DNA from: Balanoglossus misakiensis
Lineage: Eukaryota; Hemichordata
Reading direction: 5' to 3'
DNA length: 64,000 bases
Assembly: GCA_040954595.2 (NCBI GenBank)
Contig: CM082585.2
Span: forward strand, 4,340,001-4,404,000
In this document: positions 47,514 to 62,500 of the stretch, in pieces
Numbering within the stretch: position 1 is the stretch's first letter
How the letters are laid out: the number at the start of each line of letters is the position of its first letter
Notes under the pieces: generated by a model
Seen by the model: the letters and a program-made list of their open reading frames with translations, nothing else
What the model was told of the DNA's origin: nothing
Databases searched by the model: none
Position numbers and translations under genes: made by a program

Positions 47514-50500
47514 CTATAAGTAAAATAAAAAATATCCATTTTTGGTGAATAATAATATTATATCACCTTGTTGATGAAATTACCTGATAAAACTAGCCAA
47601 TAAATTTTACAGACTGAATGTAGCAGAATAATTTAATGTGTTCCCTCCAAACTGAAAAGTAATTTGTAATGTAAACATTTTAATGAATATCGTTCAGAAA
47701 ATGAATTTGCACACAGTAAATGGACTGGTCAGGCTTTTCCAACCAAATGGGCATATTTTTAATTTACGCGTTAATTTACAGTTTGCATAATTGATTAATA
47801 TATCCTTCTCTAAAGAACACAAATCGGGGATACGCGTGTCACTTACATCATTATTTTTTACGGTGACCAGAACACTTTCTTCCCCTAAATTGTTGTGCAG
47901 GGTACCTCTGCTATGGAGAAAGTCCATAGCGGAAGCGACGTCACGGGCAATGACGTAGGCATCTTTAATCCGCAAATCCTTGGGTCTCTTTCTGGTGTAA
48001 TCGGACAGGGGCACGTATTTCGATGGTAGAGATGGAATCATGTTACTCTTTGGCATCTGGTCGTGAAGGAACAAAACTGTAAAGATAAATAAAACAATGC
48101 TATCGAGCGTGTTTGTACATTATTACAGCCAAAACCAAGTTAGCGTGGGTTCTGGTTAGTACGTAATATATGTTCTTAGACAAACCACACACAATAAACG
48201 CCATAAAGGGTATATGATTTGAACCGACAAGAAAGGAACAAAAACGTCTAATTCCATGCAGCCTTATGCCAGAACACAGCAGGAACAACGAACGTACAAG
48301 TAATTGTCGACAACACAAATTTCAGAGGCTGATTACATTTCCTTCTGACTAGGTTTATCACAAGGGTCTTGCGGATACGGTGACGGCGTTCCACAAAATA
48401 ACTCATCAGTCGTCGTTGATGTTGATGCCAATGTGAACCGACTGACAGACAGAGACACATAGAGAGACAGAGACAGAGAAAGATAGACAGACAGACATAC
48501 TGAGACAATGATCTGCTTTAGGTATACATGTACCTGTCGGGTCAGTTCGCTGCACCGTGCTCTCTGTGGATTTCATACTCTGTCTTGCCGCTGCCTTTCT
48601 GTTTGAGTTGATAACTGATATCGTGTACAGGACAGGGTTTGCAGCAGAGTTGACGGGCAAGATGAACACAGCTGTCCACGCATACACAACACCCGGAATT
48701 GTGACTGTGTTTGAGAGCGCTAACATGCCCATGACCGTAATTGGCACCCAGCAACAGAAATCGGTCAACACAATCAGTGTCATTCGTTTGGCAATTGACG
48801 CTTCCTTCGATTTGCTGCGAGACTGGGCACCGGTTGCCGACCCAGTACGCTCTATGACGATATACATCACCAAATAACAAACAAAAATAATAACAAAGGA
48901 AATGAAATTCAGGAACAATAGCATAACCGAATATTCCCAGCCAGGCGTTTGGTCATTTGTTAAATACAACGAAAGGCATACTGGGGACCGACCGTAGTAG
49001 CTGTCACCAAAGTACGAGATTCTGAACAGCGGTAGTAAACTAACGACCAAACAGACAACCCATGCAAACACCGTCAGCGCAGCTGCATATTTGAATTTGA
49101 AGAACATAAACCGCAGCGGAAAGACAATCTTAAGAAACCTCTCCACTGTTATCAAGGTCAAAACAAAGACGGATCCTTCACTAGAGAGAGTTGCTAGGAA
49201 ACCGGCGAAATGACACAAACGAGAACTTCGCCATATTTCATCGAATCTAACATAGACCCCACGATAGTACATGTCCGTTGATGCTATTATCATCAAGTAT
49301 AGACCCATCAGAAAATCGGAAATGGCCAAATTCCAAATCAAGAAAGTAGGTATATTGTTGAAATCTTTCTGTTTCAGTCGCCAAACGATGACAAATGCGT
49401 TGCCGAGGAGAGCAAACGACCCCAGGATCCAAATGAAAACTCGCAGAACATTGTTAGCCATGAGATCTTCACAAGACGAGAACGCATCCCCGGATGGCGT
49501 GCACACTTCAACTTGATGATAAGATCTGACCATACAACAGTACATATACGCATCTGTGTATCTGTTGAGATAGAAGAAAAAAGACATTTTTACGACCAGC
49601 TAAAGACAGTCAGGTTTCTGATCACCACTGGGCGTTCGTATGCCCTATATCAAGGAAATTGTAATTTGGAAAATATTATATGACCAAACAACAAGTTTCC
49701 ATTATTACTGATAGAGTCTGTTCCCACTATGCAATTCAAAATCCATGTATATTTTCAGAAATAAAACACTACATACGACACACGAACATAACTGTAACAA
49801 GTTCGATATAGGCTATTTTGGTCAAATTAATGTGTTTATTTTCCTTTAAAACCCATCAAAGGTATTGTAGTTACTCAAACAAAGAAGTATTCTCTGCTAT
49901 TCCCAATCTCACGTAAATAAGCATCACATATTGAAATATGTCTCATTGATAAATTACGCACTGTCCACCAACACGTGCGTCCTTTGATATGTATGACATA
50001 TACATGTACATGTATTTTGAAAATTCAACCTAAACTTACAATTTTCCATGTATTCAATTGTTTCCTCTTGCTTAAAAAACACTTTACATATTTAAGTGGC
50101 GGTAAACTTACATTTGCTGCAGACTTTCCAGTGGAAGGAACAATGCATCACTTTCAACAGCAAAGCTATTACCAGTCAAGTGTCTACAATGGGGCAAAAA
50201 CAGACTACATTTGAATGTTTCACGATTACTCACTTTTTCTGTCTTTCTTTTTCAGATTTATTCCATTGTTATTTCATTATACGGTGGACAATGGCGCTCA
50301 ATAGCATGGGGACAACATTTAGAATATAGGACCATGTTTTCATTTTTCTCGAAAGGAGACAGCATTACCGGGCCAATAAAATAACTTCATACTTTTAGAG
50401 ACGACAGTCTACTACAATTGTGAATGGAAACACTTGCCGATGATGTAGTTCCGTCACTATACATATACTTACAGTTCACGAACGTTTTTCAGTCCTTGAA

Positions 50501-53500
50501 ATGCGCCATCAAATATTTTGCCGATTCCGTTTCCTGAGAGATATCTGCAAAAAAACCAGTCGTATACCCAATCACTACTAGATCTTACACCGAAGGACAC
50601 GTATTACGGACATGATAACACATGTTTTCGGCCAACTTAAGTAATGTATATTTATACAGTTTGATGCAATTTTCTAACTATGATTTTTCTAAACGAACTT
50701 TAAGAAACCGGTATTCCAAAAATATTTGAAATTTTGAAAAAAAATAGAAAAGTTGAAAACTTTCACATGACGGACAAGAATTTCAACTTCAATGAATAAT
50801 GATTTACACACATATAAGTCAACACTCCGACCTACATGATATTATTATTATTATAATGCTAACTAGAATGTTTTATATTATATTACCATGGCCTGTGCGC
50901 CGCATTTTAATTGGTTGGGTTTTCTTGAGTTCGTTGGTAATTTAATGGAAATAACCAACTCCGCCCTGACCATAAACGTTTGCTTATGGGCGCGGGCTTG
51001 AGGAAAGCCAAAATTCATGGGCTCGCCTCGCCCATGAATTTTTGGCTTTCCCCTCGCCCTTGCCCATAAACAAACGTTAATGGTCAGGGCGTCGTCCATT
51101 ATTTCTATAATAATGATCATGCCCCATTCCACGAGTTTCATATAGAAACAATCACAACTTACAGTTTCTTAAGCTGTTGTAGTCCTAGAAAAGTGTGTCT
51201 ATAAATTTGCCTCAGATTATTTCCATTTAGATTCCTGTGGCATACATAACAAGATGAGAGGAGTTTAAGAAAAATTAACAATGGGACAATAACGCAGGGT
51301 ATTTATTATAACAAATGTATATTTACGGGTTTTTTTTCGAAAAGAAGACAATTGACTGAAATCATGCTAAATATCAATCAAATACGAATATCTATATACT
51401 ATTAGTTATACTTACAATACGTGCAGGTTGCTAAGATGACGAAACTTGTTTGTGGGAATTTCAGCTACAGAATTGTTAGACAGATCACTGTGAAAAAAAT
51501 GAGTGAAAAGTAATTAACCTGAGTAGCACAGCAAACATTTTGCTTTATCAAACAACAGTATACATACATACATACATACATACATACATACATACATACA
51601 TACATACATACATACATACATACATACATACATACATACATACATACATACATACATACATACATACATACATACATACATACATACATACATACATACA
51701 TACATACATACATACATACATACATACATACATACATACATACATGAATGAATGAATGAATGAATGAATGAATGAATGAATGAATGAATGAATGAATGAA
51801 TGAATGAATGAATGAATGAATGAATGAATGAATGAATGAATGAATGAACACACGTTTTACTTACAATTCAGCCATCCATCGGAAATTACTAAAGTCCACA
51901 AGTGATATATTTAGTTCATTGCCACTGAAGTTCCTGTAATAAAGTACGCAATACCGTAGAATAATTTAATTAATATATTTATTTTGACAGTTCCGTTGAA
52001 GTGAAGTGTACACATATTTTAAGAAAGTCGTAATTAACATAAAACCACTAAAGAAAGTATTGTTAATAAGAACGGGAACTTACAATTTTCTCACATCAAC
52101 CAGAGATGCAGGTATCTCTTCTATTAGTTTATTTTCACAGAAGACAACATGTCCTTGGCATTTGCAACCAGGCGGGCAGCTGCTGTCTGCAAAGTGAAAG
52201 GTTAATAAACTATCATAGTGGTTTACGAACAGCGAAGTATTATTTCCTTGGAGAATATTTAACTTTACCTTTTGAGGTTTATGTATTTAGAGTTAGGTAT
52301 ATTGTAATGATTACACTTACCACAACCGAGTTCGTCGTCTCCATGTTTACACTGTTTTATTCCATCACATCTCTGTGTCAGTGGTAAGCATTGTCTTGAA
52401 CCATGGCAGTGGTAGTAGCCAGGGCAGGTGTACGAATCTGCCAAAATAGACGAGAATAAGCTAAACTACAAGGACAGTATACTTGACTTTTGATAGGGAT
52501 TTGGCTTGGCATGGCCGGACTGGGGAACGTGCATTGTAACGATCGCATTGGGAATACGGTGCAGCATTATAAGTTTTAAACCTGAATTGTAATTTGACTA
52601 TTCGGAGCACCAAACTTTGTGATGTGACTCGTTTTGGTGAGCCTCGACAAAGCGGTGGTACGCTGATTTAACAAAATTCACAAACATCGTATGAAGACAG
52701 CACTAACCAAACGGTCTAATCATAGAAGAGGTACATATCAATCAATGGACATTATACTTCATATCTGAAGTGATGGACTCACCACAATCATCTTCGTCGT
52801 GACCGTTTGGACAGTCTGGAATTCCATTACATCGTCGATGAAGCGGTATGCAGTAAGATTCGGGGCATTTGAACATACCACCGGGACAGTTGAACTGGTC
52901 TGTGAGGAAATGATAAATAAATTATACATTTAACCACGAATTATAAATATTGTTTTATCATGGCCTAGTTTATATGACATTAATAAAATTCCATCATGTC
53001 CTGTGCAATGTACTACTGGTATCTGATATGTACACGTATTTCGCATAATGGAATGAAATCATTGCTCACCATTACATAGTTCAAATCATCTGATCAATCA
53101 AGCACATGCAGATCATTGGAATCTTTATTTCTAATTGGTTAGTAGAATGTGTGGTCATTTGTTGTTAATTTTATTCATACGACCATGGTCTGTTTTCAAT
53201 AATATGCCATGATAAGATATGTCAACTTTTTAAGAGGGCGCAGAAAGAAATAGCCAATATGAGAAACCTACCACAAAGCACAAGATGAGAGACATCCCGA
53301 CATCCGATTCGGACACCGTATTCATCGAAGTCATAAATACACATCAGCGTTCGGTTTATGCAATGGCCATTTTCACATTTAAATTCACCAGCACGGCATT
53401 CTGGGTACTCTCGCAACGTAACAGCGGCCTCTACTGTGTCAACGTCACCTGTGGGATTACACCCAACTTCGTCTTCACGCTCGTTGCCGACACAATCTTT

Positions 53501-56500
53501 CATGCCATCACATTGTGCGTTGCTAGGTAAACAATCCCCGGAGTAACACTGGAATCCGTTACAAACGTCTGTTCAAATGAGAGAGGCGTAAATAGAATGT
53601 ACTTACCGCCAATTAGTGATATGGTAACCATGGTAATCGCTAAATATACCACAATATGGTCTCGTCGAACTATGTAGCTCGACAGGGAAATATATGAGAC
53701 AGTTCTCATAATGGTTGAAAGTGTGGAGTATAGCTCGAGAATTGATTCACAAGTGAAATAAGATTCTTCATTACATATGCCTTACCACATTTCATTTCAT
53801 CAGAACCATCGATACAATACAGAAGTAAGTCACATCGTGTTGCTTGGTCGACACACTGTCCGTTATCACACATGAATTCGTCTGCCGTACAATTCGGGTA
53901 AACTAAAATAAACCATAAAAGTGATATTTATAATTGGTTGTTGTTGGTTTAATTTTCACTTGGTAATACAGTTCTATAAACAACGTCGTGCAACAAGCTA
54001 TTAAGGCTGGAAAGACAATTGGAGAGTTTCTAGTTGAAAATAAAAGGAACAGTGTTAGACATTACTCTGCAGTGGGGTTTTAATATATAGACATCACAGT
54101 AATTTATCTCACATAAATAGGAAAAAACATTGGAATACCTACCATGTCTCTTTAGCCCACTTAAGCTAAAAATACTATGAAAATGTGTTTGTATTGACTT
54201 TCATGCGTATCAAAGTTTGCTATTGGCAATTGCTAATAAAGCACGTTTCTGTTAAACATACCGCAATTTTCCTCATCACTGTTGTCACCACAGTGGTCAA
54301 TGAAGTCACAGTAGAAGGTCATTGAGACGCAGTTACCGTTGGAACACTCGAATGTGTGGATTGGACACAATCCCCTCATTTCTTGAATGAAAGAAAAACA
54401 TGACGTTTTTGAACTACTTGCTTTTTATTGTTGATGTCACTCCGGCCTTCTGTCAATGTGTTTGGGTTTAAGGCACATTCAGTCACATATTTGTAATCTT
54501 GGCAATAATCACTGTCAAGTATAACACAGTCAGCTACATTGAACGCAATAAAGTATATTTTATAGGCGGACGGGTCACAAACAAACGACTGCCCAAAAGG
54601 GAGTTAACGAGAGTTATTGCTTAGCGGATATATATTTGTACTTAATGTTAAAAAATACTACAATGTAACTTGTTGCAAAAGTGTGACACGATCGCTATTC
54701 GCACATGTCACATGAAGTCGTGAATATGAAATAAAATGCGGATAACTGTTCCTATAGAACGACTTGTTCAATAGAGGCCATCCATGTTAAACAACCTGCA
54801 ATAGGCTGCAATGGACAGGTATCCGGAGAATAACTTACCACAGTTGTCTTCATCCGAGCCATCAAAACAGTCTGCAGTGCCATCACACACGTACACCTCA
54901 TGGATGCATACACTGCCATTACATCGGAAATTATCGTCGCCACATTCCATTTGCATTCCTGACAATGTATATATGCATATTTTAAATTATTTTATGTACT
55001 AACATCAACAAAGTGATGTTCTTCAAAGATAACTAACAACTTATAATTTCATAGTAATGCCTCTTTTTCATCAATAGTTCATATCTTACCCATTGCACGC
55101 TTTCGGCAAAGGTCATATTCAACCATAGAACTAGGACAATTCTGTAGACTTAAGCTCCAGTCAGACGCTCTCAGGACCAGACATTCGTCAGAATTTGTTG
55201 AATTCGACCAAGACGTATTTCCTTGTCCAATCTGGCAAGAAAACAAACTTCCACATCCCCCGGATTTTTCAATGACATCAGTGAACTCCTGCGTGGCGTT
55301 CCTTTGTAATAAAATATAACCTTCGGTCGAGAAGTCCCATACATGCCTTAGATAATATATGAGCAGAGTGAGGTCTTTGTACGAGGAAAAGCGCGGGAAT
55401 GACTGTATCTCGTTCATCTGACAAAGGGCCCCACTGTCGGCCAGTACAGGTTTGAAACAGGTGTCTTCATATCTCCCCCAAGATAGATCTTCACAACCTA
55501 GAAGAAGGAAATATATACAGACTCAACCGTGGCATTAAATCGCCACATGTTTGGAAAGCAATGTGGTACAGGGATGTTATGTTCAATTCCATATCAGCTT
55601 TACTATATAAAATCGTAAGGCATAATACAATAGCCCATCCCTTCAAATGACATTATGGTATCCTATGTAATATTGCTTCATCAAATACAAAAGTTCCTAA
55701 TTCAAGCACTAGAGTAACAGCTAGATGGTTGCTTTGGTGTATACCTGTGACATATACAACACAGATTTATGAGCATTTATATTATTTCATTTCCTCGTAT
55801 GAAGCAACCACAAATTCAAATAGAGCTGACATGATATGTTTTGCAAGGGTACATGCATTAACCGTCGAATCTTTAGCATTGTTGCACTAACCGTATTGGA
55901 CCACCCCATTATACTGCTCGTCTACACGATCACCAATGTACAACGCTGGCTGCTTGCAGATAAACTGTTTGACATAATCCACGGCGCATGGTATATCGTG
56001 CCAGTGTTTTGTGTGGTGAACGTTGGACATCATGATAACGGTACAGAGTTCGGATCTAGCACCATCCGGCTGATCGAGTTCATCTTGTGTTGTCCCTCTC
56101 GCCCTGCAAATAAATCATTTCCGGATATCACTTAGGAAGCCAACAACACGTCACATCAGCACACTCACATTAGCAATTCTGAGCATTGTTATATAAACCC
56201 TTTGGATTCACCAAAGACGAAGAAATAATTATGTATGAAGCAATAACGTATACGGGAAGACAGTTTGTTTCACTAAAAAAACATGCTCCCGTGACAACCG
56301 GCATTTACAAATATATGCATCATTATTGCCATACGGAAGTGTTATATTTTGTCCCCCTTAACCCCAACTGCAGAATTTCTTAATACATGTCAAACATACC
56401 AATCTGTGTAACCCATTGGGTTGCCATCAGTCCAACGATGCCTGCCCTCTTCTGTCTCGAGATATAAACCTAATTATGCAAATAAATAACTATATTAAGA

Positions 56501-59500
56501 CATCATGCTCAGTATAGTACTCCCACAAATTATAAAATTCAATACAAATACCACAATAGTTAGATCAGAAAAAAAAATGTTCACCTATGTAAGTGGTCGT
56601 GTCACCATTCCACCATAGTCTGGCCAATGCATAGGTAATGATTTCGGATTCCTCTGCATCCAATATACTAACAAGATGACCGCCCTCTTCGGTACACTTT
56701 GTTTCAGCCTCATTCCATGTCAATGTATTCGTCTGTGAGTGGAACTTGTAGCAGTGCCTGCGAAACCCGTCCAAGACTCCTTCTGGGCATCTGTAGCCTA
56801 TACAAAATTGTCTTATGAGCAAACAGTTTTAAAACAGCCATATACCACATTCACATTTGTGTATGAACTGAAATGACGACCTGTAACATGCCCACATTCT
56901 ACACATACTGACTTGCTCTGATGATAACAGCGTTTGGACTTTTCGTTTTTGAGGGACTGCGAGTCACCCCAAAACAGTATGTTTCCAGAGGCCAAAAGGC
57001 CGAGAGAAATTAACTGTTTTGGAACGACTTGCTGACACAGGCCCGAGGGGACACAAGCGTGTGATGTTACCCGAATATAGCCAATCTGTTTGTTTTATAT
57101 TACATCTCATCCGCTAGCATAAGATTACTCGTCGCTGATGTCCTACCGCCTGAGTCGCCATTTTCGCTGGCAAAGCGACGAGGTCTGGAATCGAGACTAA
57201 AAGTAAAACCTGTATAAAGTCAAACTCTGTACATAAAGGTGTTGATACTAGGAGTGTGCGAGATCATTCTTGGCCAAAGTCAATAGGCACTTAATTTTGC
57301 CAAATGTTTAATGTCGGCTATAAGTTTTAACTTGTAATTAATATTGTACAAAATTTATGTACTCACTCACCTGTATACAGTGTCATATTCAAACGTATGT
57401 TAAGTTGGTAAGGCACAGCGACATACTTGGCCAAAAAGCCAGAACCGTCTCCAGATTCCAAACCAGCAAACTCCACATACATGGTAGAGCTGGCCGAGAT
57501 GATGTTGCTAGGTCGTTTGTTTTCACAGAATGTACCGTAAAGAAAGGCTTCCGAGGGAGTTTCAGAGTTGTAAACCTTCAGGTAATTATTAACACAATTC
57601 GGATCGAGATTGTGTCCGACGCTGAAGTGAAGGAACGTCAACTCGATGACGTCACCCTCGGGGACCCGGATCGTCCAACTGCACTTGGAATCGGGTGGGT
57701 TCGGGTGCGGGTAACCGATCGATTGGAAGTATTCGCAATTCGTATCCAAGTTGAAATGGTGATCACACGTGGATAATCTCATGCCATGACCTGGGCAATC
57801 TGAAAACAAGCAAAATTCGCCAAAGCAATGGTACATCGTATGATGTTCGCCCGACAAAATGTGTGGGTTTTGAAAGACGTGGAAAATGTGAGCTCTGTAT
57901 AAATATGAGATCCCTCAAGCATTTAGCATCACCTCATCCAAGTGTATATACTTATTCCTGGAATGGAAATAGTCATGTCTGCAGCTGTGTGTCACAACTG
58001 CAGACTCTCACCGGATTCGGAAGCGTGTGTAAGCTTTAATCAACTTACATCGGATTAGTTGGCCAACAGTCTAGTATGAGTACCATATGGCAACATAACA
58101 CGACAACCAAGTAATGGGAATAGAGAAGTATTACCTTCACCTTTATTTTGAAAATATAATTCTCACAACGTGTTTGTTCTGGATGGATTGCGCTTGTGAT
58201 TGTTAACTTTATGTCAGAAGTAAAGCTGCAGGGAGTTCCTTCATTATGAACTGTTTAACCTCCCCACCGACACGCATTATAAACTGTGTCTCAGCCTTAC
58301 CTGCGGTGTAGTAATGTGCACTAAACCCTCTCCCAATTCTGTCGTCATCAGAAGAGAATGTAATGGTTAAAACATTCGACGCCGACGATATTAAAGGAAT
58401 GTTTGACCCGCAAAACTTTAACAGTCGCTTGTCTTCATCGGGCATTGTGTCGTTGTACAATGCAACATAGCTTGAACACAGAAGTTGACCATCAGCTTCT
58501 ATACCAGGTACATCAAAAGGGTTGAATGCCAGATGAATAAAGGATCCTTCTGGCACTACTATTGTCCACTTGCAAAAGCTGTTCGGGTAATAATCGGTGG
58601 CACCCGTTGCAAAATTTGTTGTGTAAAAGGTTCCTTCCGATTCGCTGAATGTGGCTTTTGTTCCACAACCCGAACATTCTTCTGAAGTACAATCTGAAAA
58701 TTGGATGAAGTTTCACATTTATTAGCATATATATTACGTATTCCATAAGTTTTGTCTTCCGTTAGTTCGCTTTTAAATACGGATTGCACTTCTTAATGTC
58801 ATACCCGGATTTCAATTAAACATCCACTATTCGATTAAATGAATCACATTGTAAAAGTATGTCGAGTTAACAGATTGCAGAATTAGGCCATGGTTTCTTT
58901 TGATTATCAACGCCGTCAAAAGTGCATTCCTATAATCATCCAGGCGAGCTTGATCAGCGTAGCAATATGGGGTTCACACTTTTATCAAATGTGTAGGCAT
59001 TTTTTATCTCTATTAAAGCAGAAACAACCTGACGTAAATGTGCCACATACATTTTTGAAGTACCGCCTGCAGAGGGATTCTGTGCGCGCCTGGCAGGTAC
59101 TCGGTGGGAAACGTCTGCCCGGGAACCAGTTTATCAAATATCGGTAATATCGGTGACAACAAAATGCTCTTGCTTTCGCATGTGGAACAGGCATAGCATC
59201 CTTCACGATGCCGGAGATGATATTTAGTTGGGTAAAACATACCTGAAAAGGAGAGAGAAAAACAAAAGATTGTCAGAAATATAATTAACTCAATTAATAA
59301 GTTAACAACTTCTTTTCTTTCCTGACACGATCGGACAAAGAAAAGTGATTTAAAGAAATGGTTTTAATCAAGATAAATATGAGGAATAAGAGAGAACTAG
59401 AATCGTATTGTCCTACTCAATGGATGGAAACTCGCATATTTTAGACCAGATTTAAACTTAAAGGCTTTACTTATCATCAGCTTTCTGTGTCGCTGTGCAT

Positions 59501-62500
59501 GATCAGTACAATCATTTTTTTATGTTAGATGGGTTTGATTCTGATCACGAGTTAATGTGTTTACAAATGGAACGTGGAGGCCAATCAAAACTTTGTGTTG
59601 TTTGATGTCACGATAAGCCCACCCCCCTCCATGCCCGACAGACATGAACGAAAAAAAATGCTAAAATGATTTATCTTACCAATGAAATCACCAGGCTGAA
59701 AAGAAAGCCAGTCGGCCTCAGGAACATCAAATGTCATTACTCCGCTCTGCCCATTAGGAACCAAAATCTCATTCTGACTGACCAAACTGAAACGGTTACC
59801 AAAACGTTGATTATGACGATAAATTCCTGGGTAAATGACACGACTGTCCCCTTCTCCTAGAGTTAAGTTGAACCGCCACTGCTTAATTTTCCCAACACAC
59901 GGTAACTTCATCGTCTTGTCGATAACAACCATCGCTCCGTCGATCTCAGTGGCCACGCCGTATACAAGGTTACTCTCGCCAATTGAGTCCGGACATTTGA
60001 GTAAGTCTGGATAACATGAATAACATGAACGTAATGTTTTATATGCCATTTACGAATAAATTGAAGTATCTAGCCTTCAATATTAACGAAATCAATCTTA
60101 AACTAGATATAAGTCCCTCAAAGATTACAACACTATGAAACAGCTTTGTTTTGAATTCAAAAGGTCAACTCGATATTGTTTTCGCCGCTGTCTAAACATA
60201 CATAACTGTATGGGATATGGCGTGTAACTGACACACACACAAATGATTTACTGAGAATAGAGTGAAGTCCGTTTCCACTTGGACCTGTAAGTCACCCCAA
60301 ATGGTCTGTTTCCCAAGGTCAATGACCATTTGAACTGGCTAGTTTTACCCATAGTGTTACAGGTTCAATTTTTATTAACATGCTCTACTATATGGTACTA
60401 AAATTTGTTGCTGAATTTCTTGACTTATGATAACCTCATTAAATATGTGCATACGTAATTAATTGTAGTATAAACTCTGATGGGTGGATGGAGCTGAGCG
60501 TCAACATAATAAACCTACTAATATAAACTTTGATAGATGAATGGCGCAGCGGAGCGTCAACATAATCAACATATTAATATAAACTTTGATGGCCTGCGTG
60601 GGTAAACAGCCCTATGTTGTTACCATTATGGCCAGTCAAGGTGTACTCAATACTATTCGGCGCTTACTTCCAAATATGAAATTTGTACTCCTTCACTTCC
60701 AAACTTTCCACCCACCTGTTGGCAGCACAACAAGTTGAAACACGTTTAATATGTAAATTTCATGTTTTGTAAACTTGATTACCATAATATCGCTGCCACT
60801 GTATACAACCTAAAAGTAACAAAAGGTGAGAATCAATGCCAATCAGAAGCTAGCTTAGTCTGGAATTAGGATGAGCTCTTTTTTGCTGGCTCTAAGGCAC
60901 ATTCTTCGCCTAACCTGGAGTGTGCTCCAGTGAGCAAAGCACGCAGGGGCATGTAATTGTGAAACTTCCAGTTGAGAAAAAAACATGTAACCCCATTGGC
61001 TAAACATACTGTGGGCATCACACACTAAAAATAATCCCAAAAGTTGAGCATCCCCGGTTAATGTGTGTTTCTGGAAGCGCTGGCAGAAAGTTATATCGAT
61101 ATTGGTAATATACAATATTTCACAATGTTTAAGGGTAATAATTTGACGCCATCGACTCCAAACTTAATGGAAAAGATATTAACAACACGGTTCTTTTTCC
61201 ACGTTAGCCAAAGGCGTCATCCTAAAACCTGGATCAAGAAAGTTTAGTAAAAAGGTTATTTACCTCGGAAAAACTTTCCTCGTCACCACAGATAAGAGCA
61301 AGCTGATCATACTCGGTTTCGTATTTGTCAGTTATCTCCAGATAGTCGATAGTACAGTCTGGTAGTATGCAGTCGCCAACGCGATTGTAATATTCAATAA
61401 ACAGTGTAATTGTGTATCCTGTGAAATGAAATGAAGGAAAGAATATTGTTTGACATGTACGCCAAAATCATGAAATTGTAAAGCTTTTTAGATAGTTTAA
61501 TATATAACGTTTGGACGCTAGTTGTTTTATAGCCCAGGTATCAATTTCCATTGTAATTGAGACTATTTCAGATAATGTGTGAGCAGTTTTATTGTTGGCA
61601 TACACGAACGCTCAAATCAGAGAAAGTCGAGGCCTGCACGTGGCCTTATGCTCTAAACAATCTGACACAAAATCCTTGCCTATTGTGGTATGGCCAAAAC
61701 AGACAAGATCATTCAAAATATTTCAACCACATTTGGCGACATTGCCATCACCAGTAAAACCAGGTATGTCATTAGGTATCGTGGGCACAATTTGTTTATT
61801 TATAGTCTTTTATTAATAATTATTTATTCCACTTGCACTACAGGCCTCCAGCCCAATGTACTGGAATATTTTAAATACATTTCAGGAAAAAAATAAAATG
61901 TTACAGAACACAGTGACCTTGAGATTGTTAAGATTTGCAGGGGGTTTCTTTTACAGTGAAAACAAGAACCAGCACTTTCCCGGAAGTCAGTTCGCCAACT
62001 CCACCCTTTTGTTAAAGGCATAAAATAAGTAAAGGCTTAGCTTTCTTAAGATATTCGGATTTTGTGTTGACATAATTTGCATAAATTTATCGATAGAAGG
62101 GTTGGTAAGAAATTGAGCAGGTAAGTATTTTACCCTGATGGTATCGTATAACTTACATTGTAATAAAAAGTGGTATTCATTTTCTATGTACCCATCGTTA
62201 CAAATACACAATTTGTTTATTGTTGATTGTGTACACATTCTCAAAGCCAATTTATGCTACCACGAATTTATATTACCTTGTGTTTTTGTTTTTTCAAATA
62301 ATTACGAACACACCTTTTGGTACGATTACTGTCCAGTGACAAAGTAGCGTTGTTCCAGGTCTAAAACTAATCAGACCGATATCGGACTTCGAGAGGTACA
62401 GTGTTTCATCTACATTGCACTTGTCATCGAATACTGAAGGTGGAAACATGACGAGTTGAAATTTTAATACCATCAACAAATACATAATAATTTATCAGAT

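Noticed and set aside
57357-57776. 139-codon plus-strand frame
   Set aside because: It is the antisense shadow of CUB exon 24 of gene C. Similar shadows lie opposite the 7TM exons at 17214-17492 and 48557-48877.
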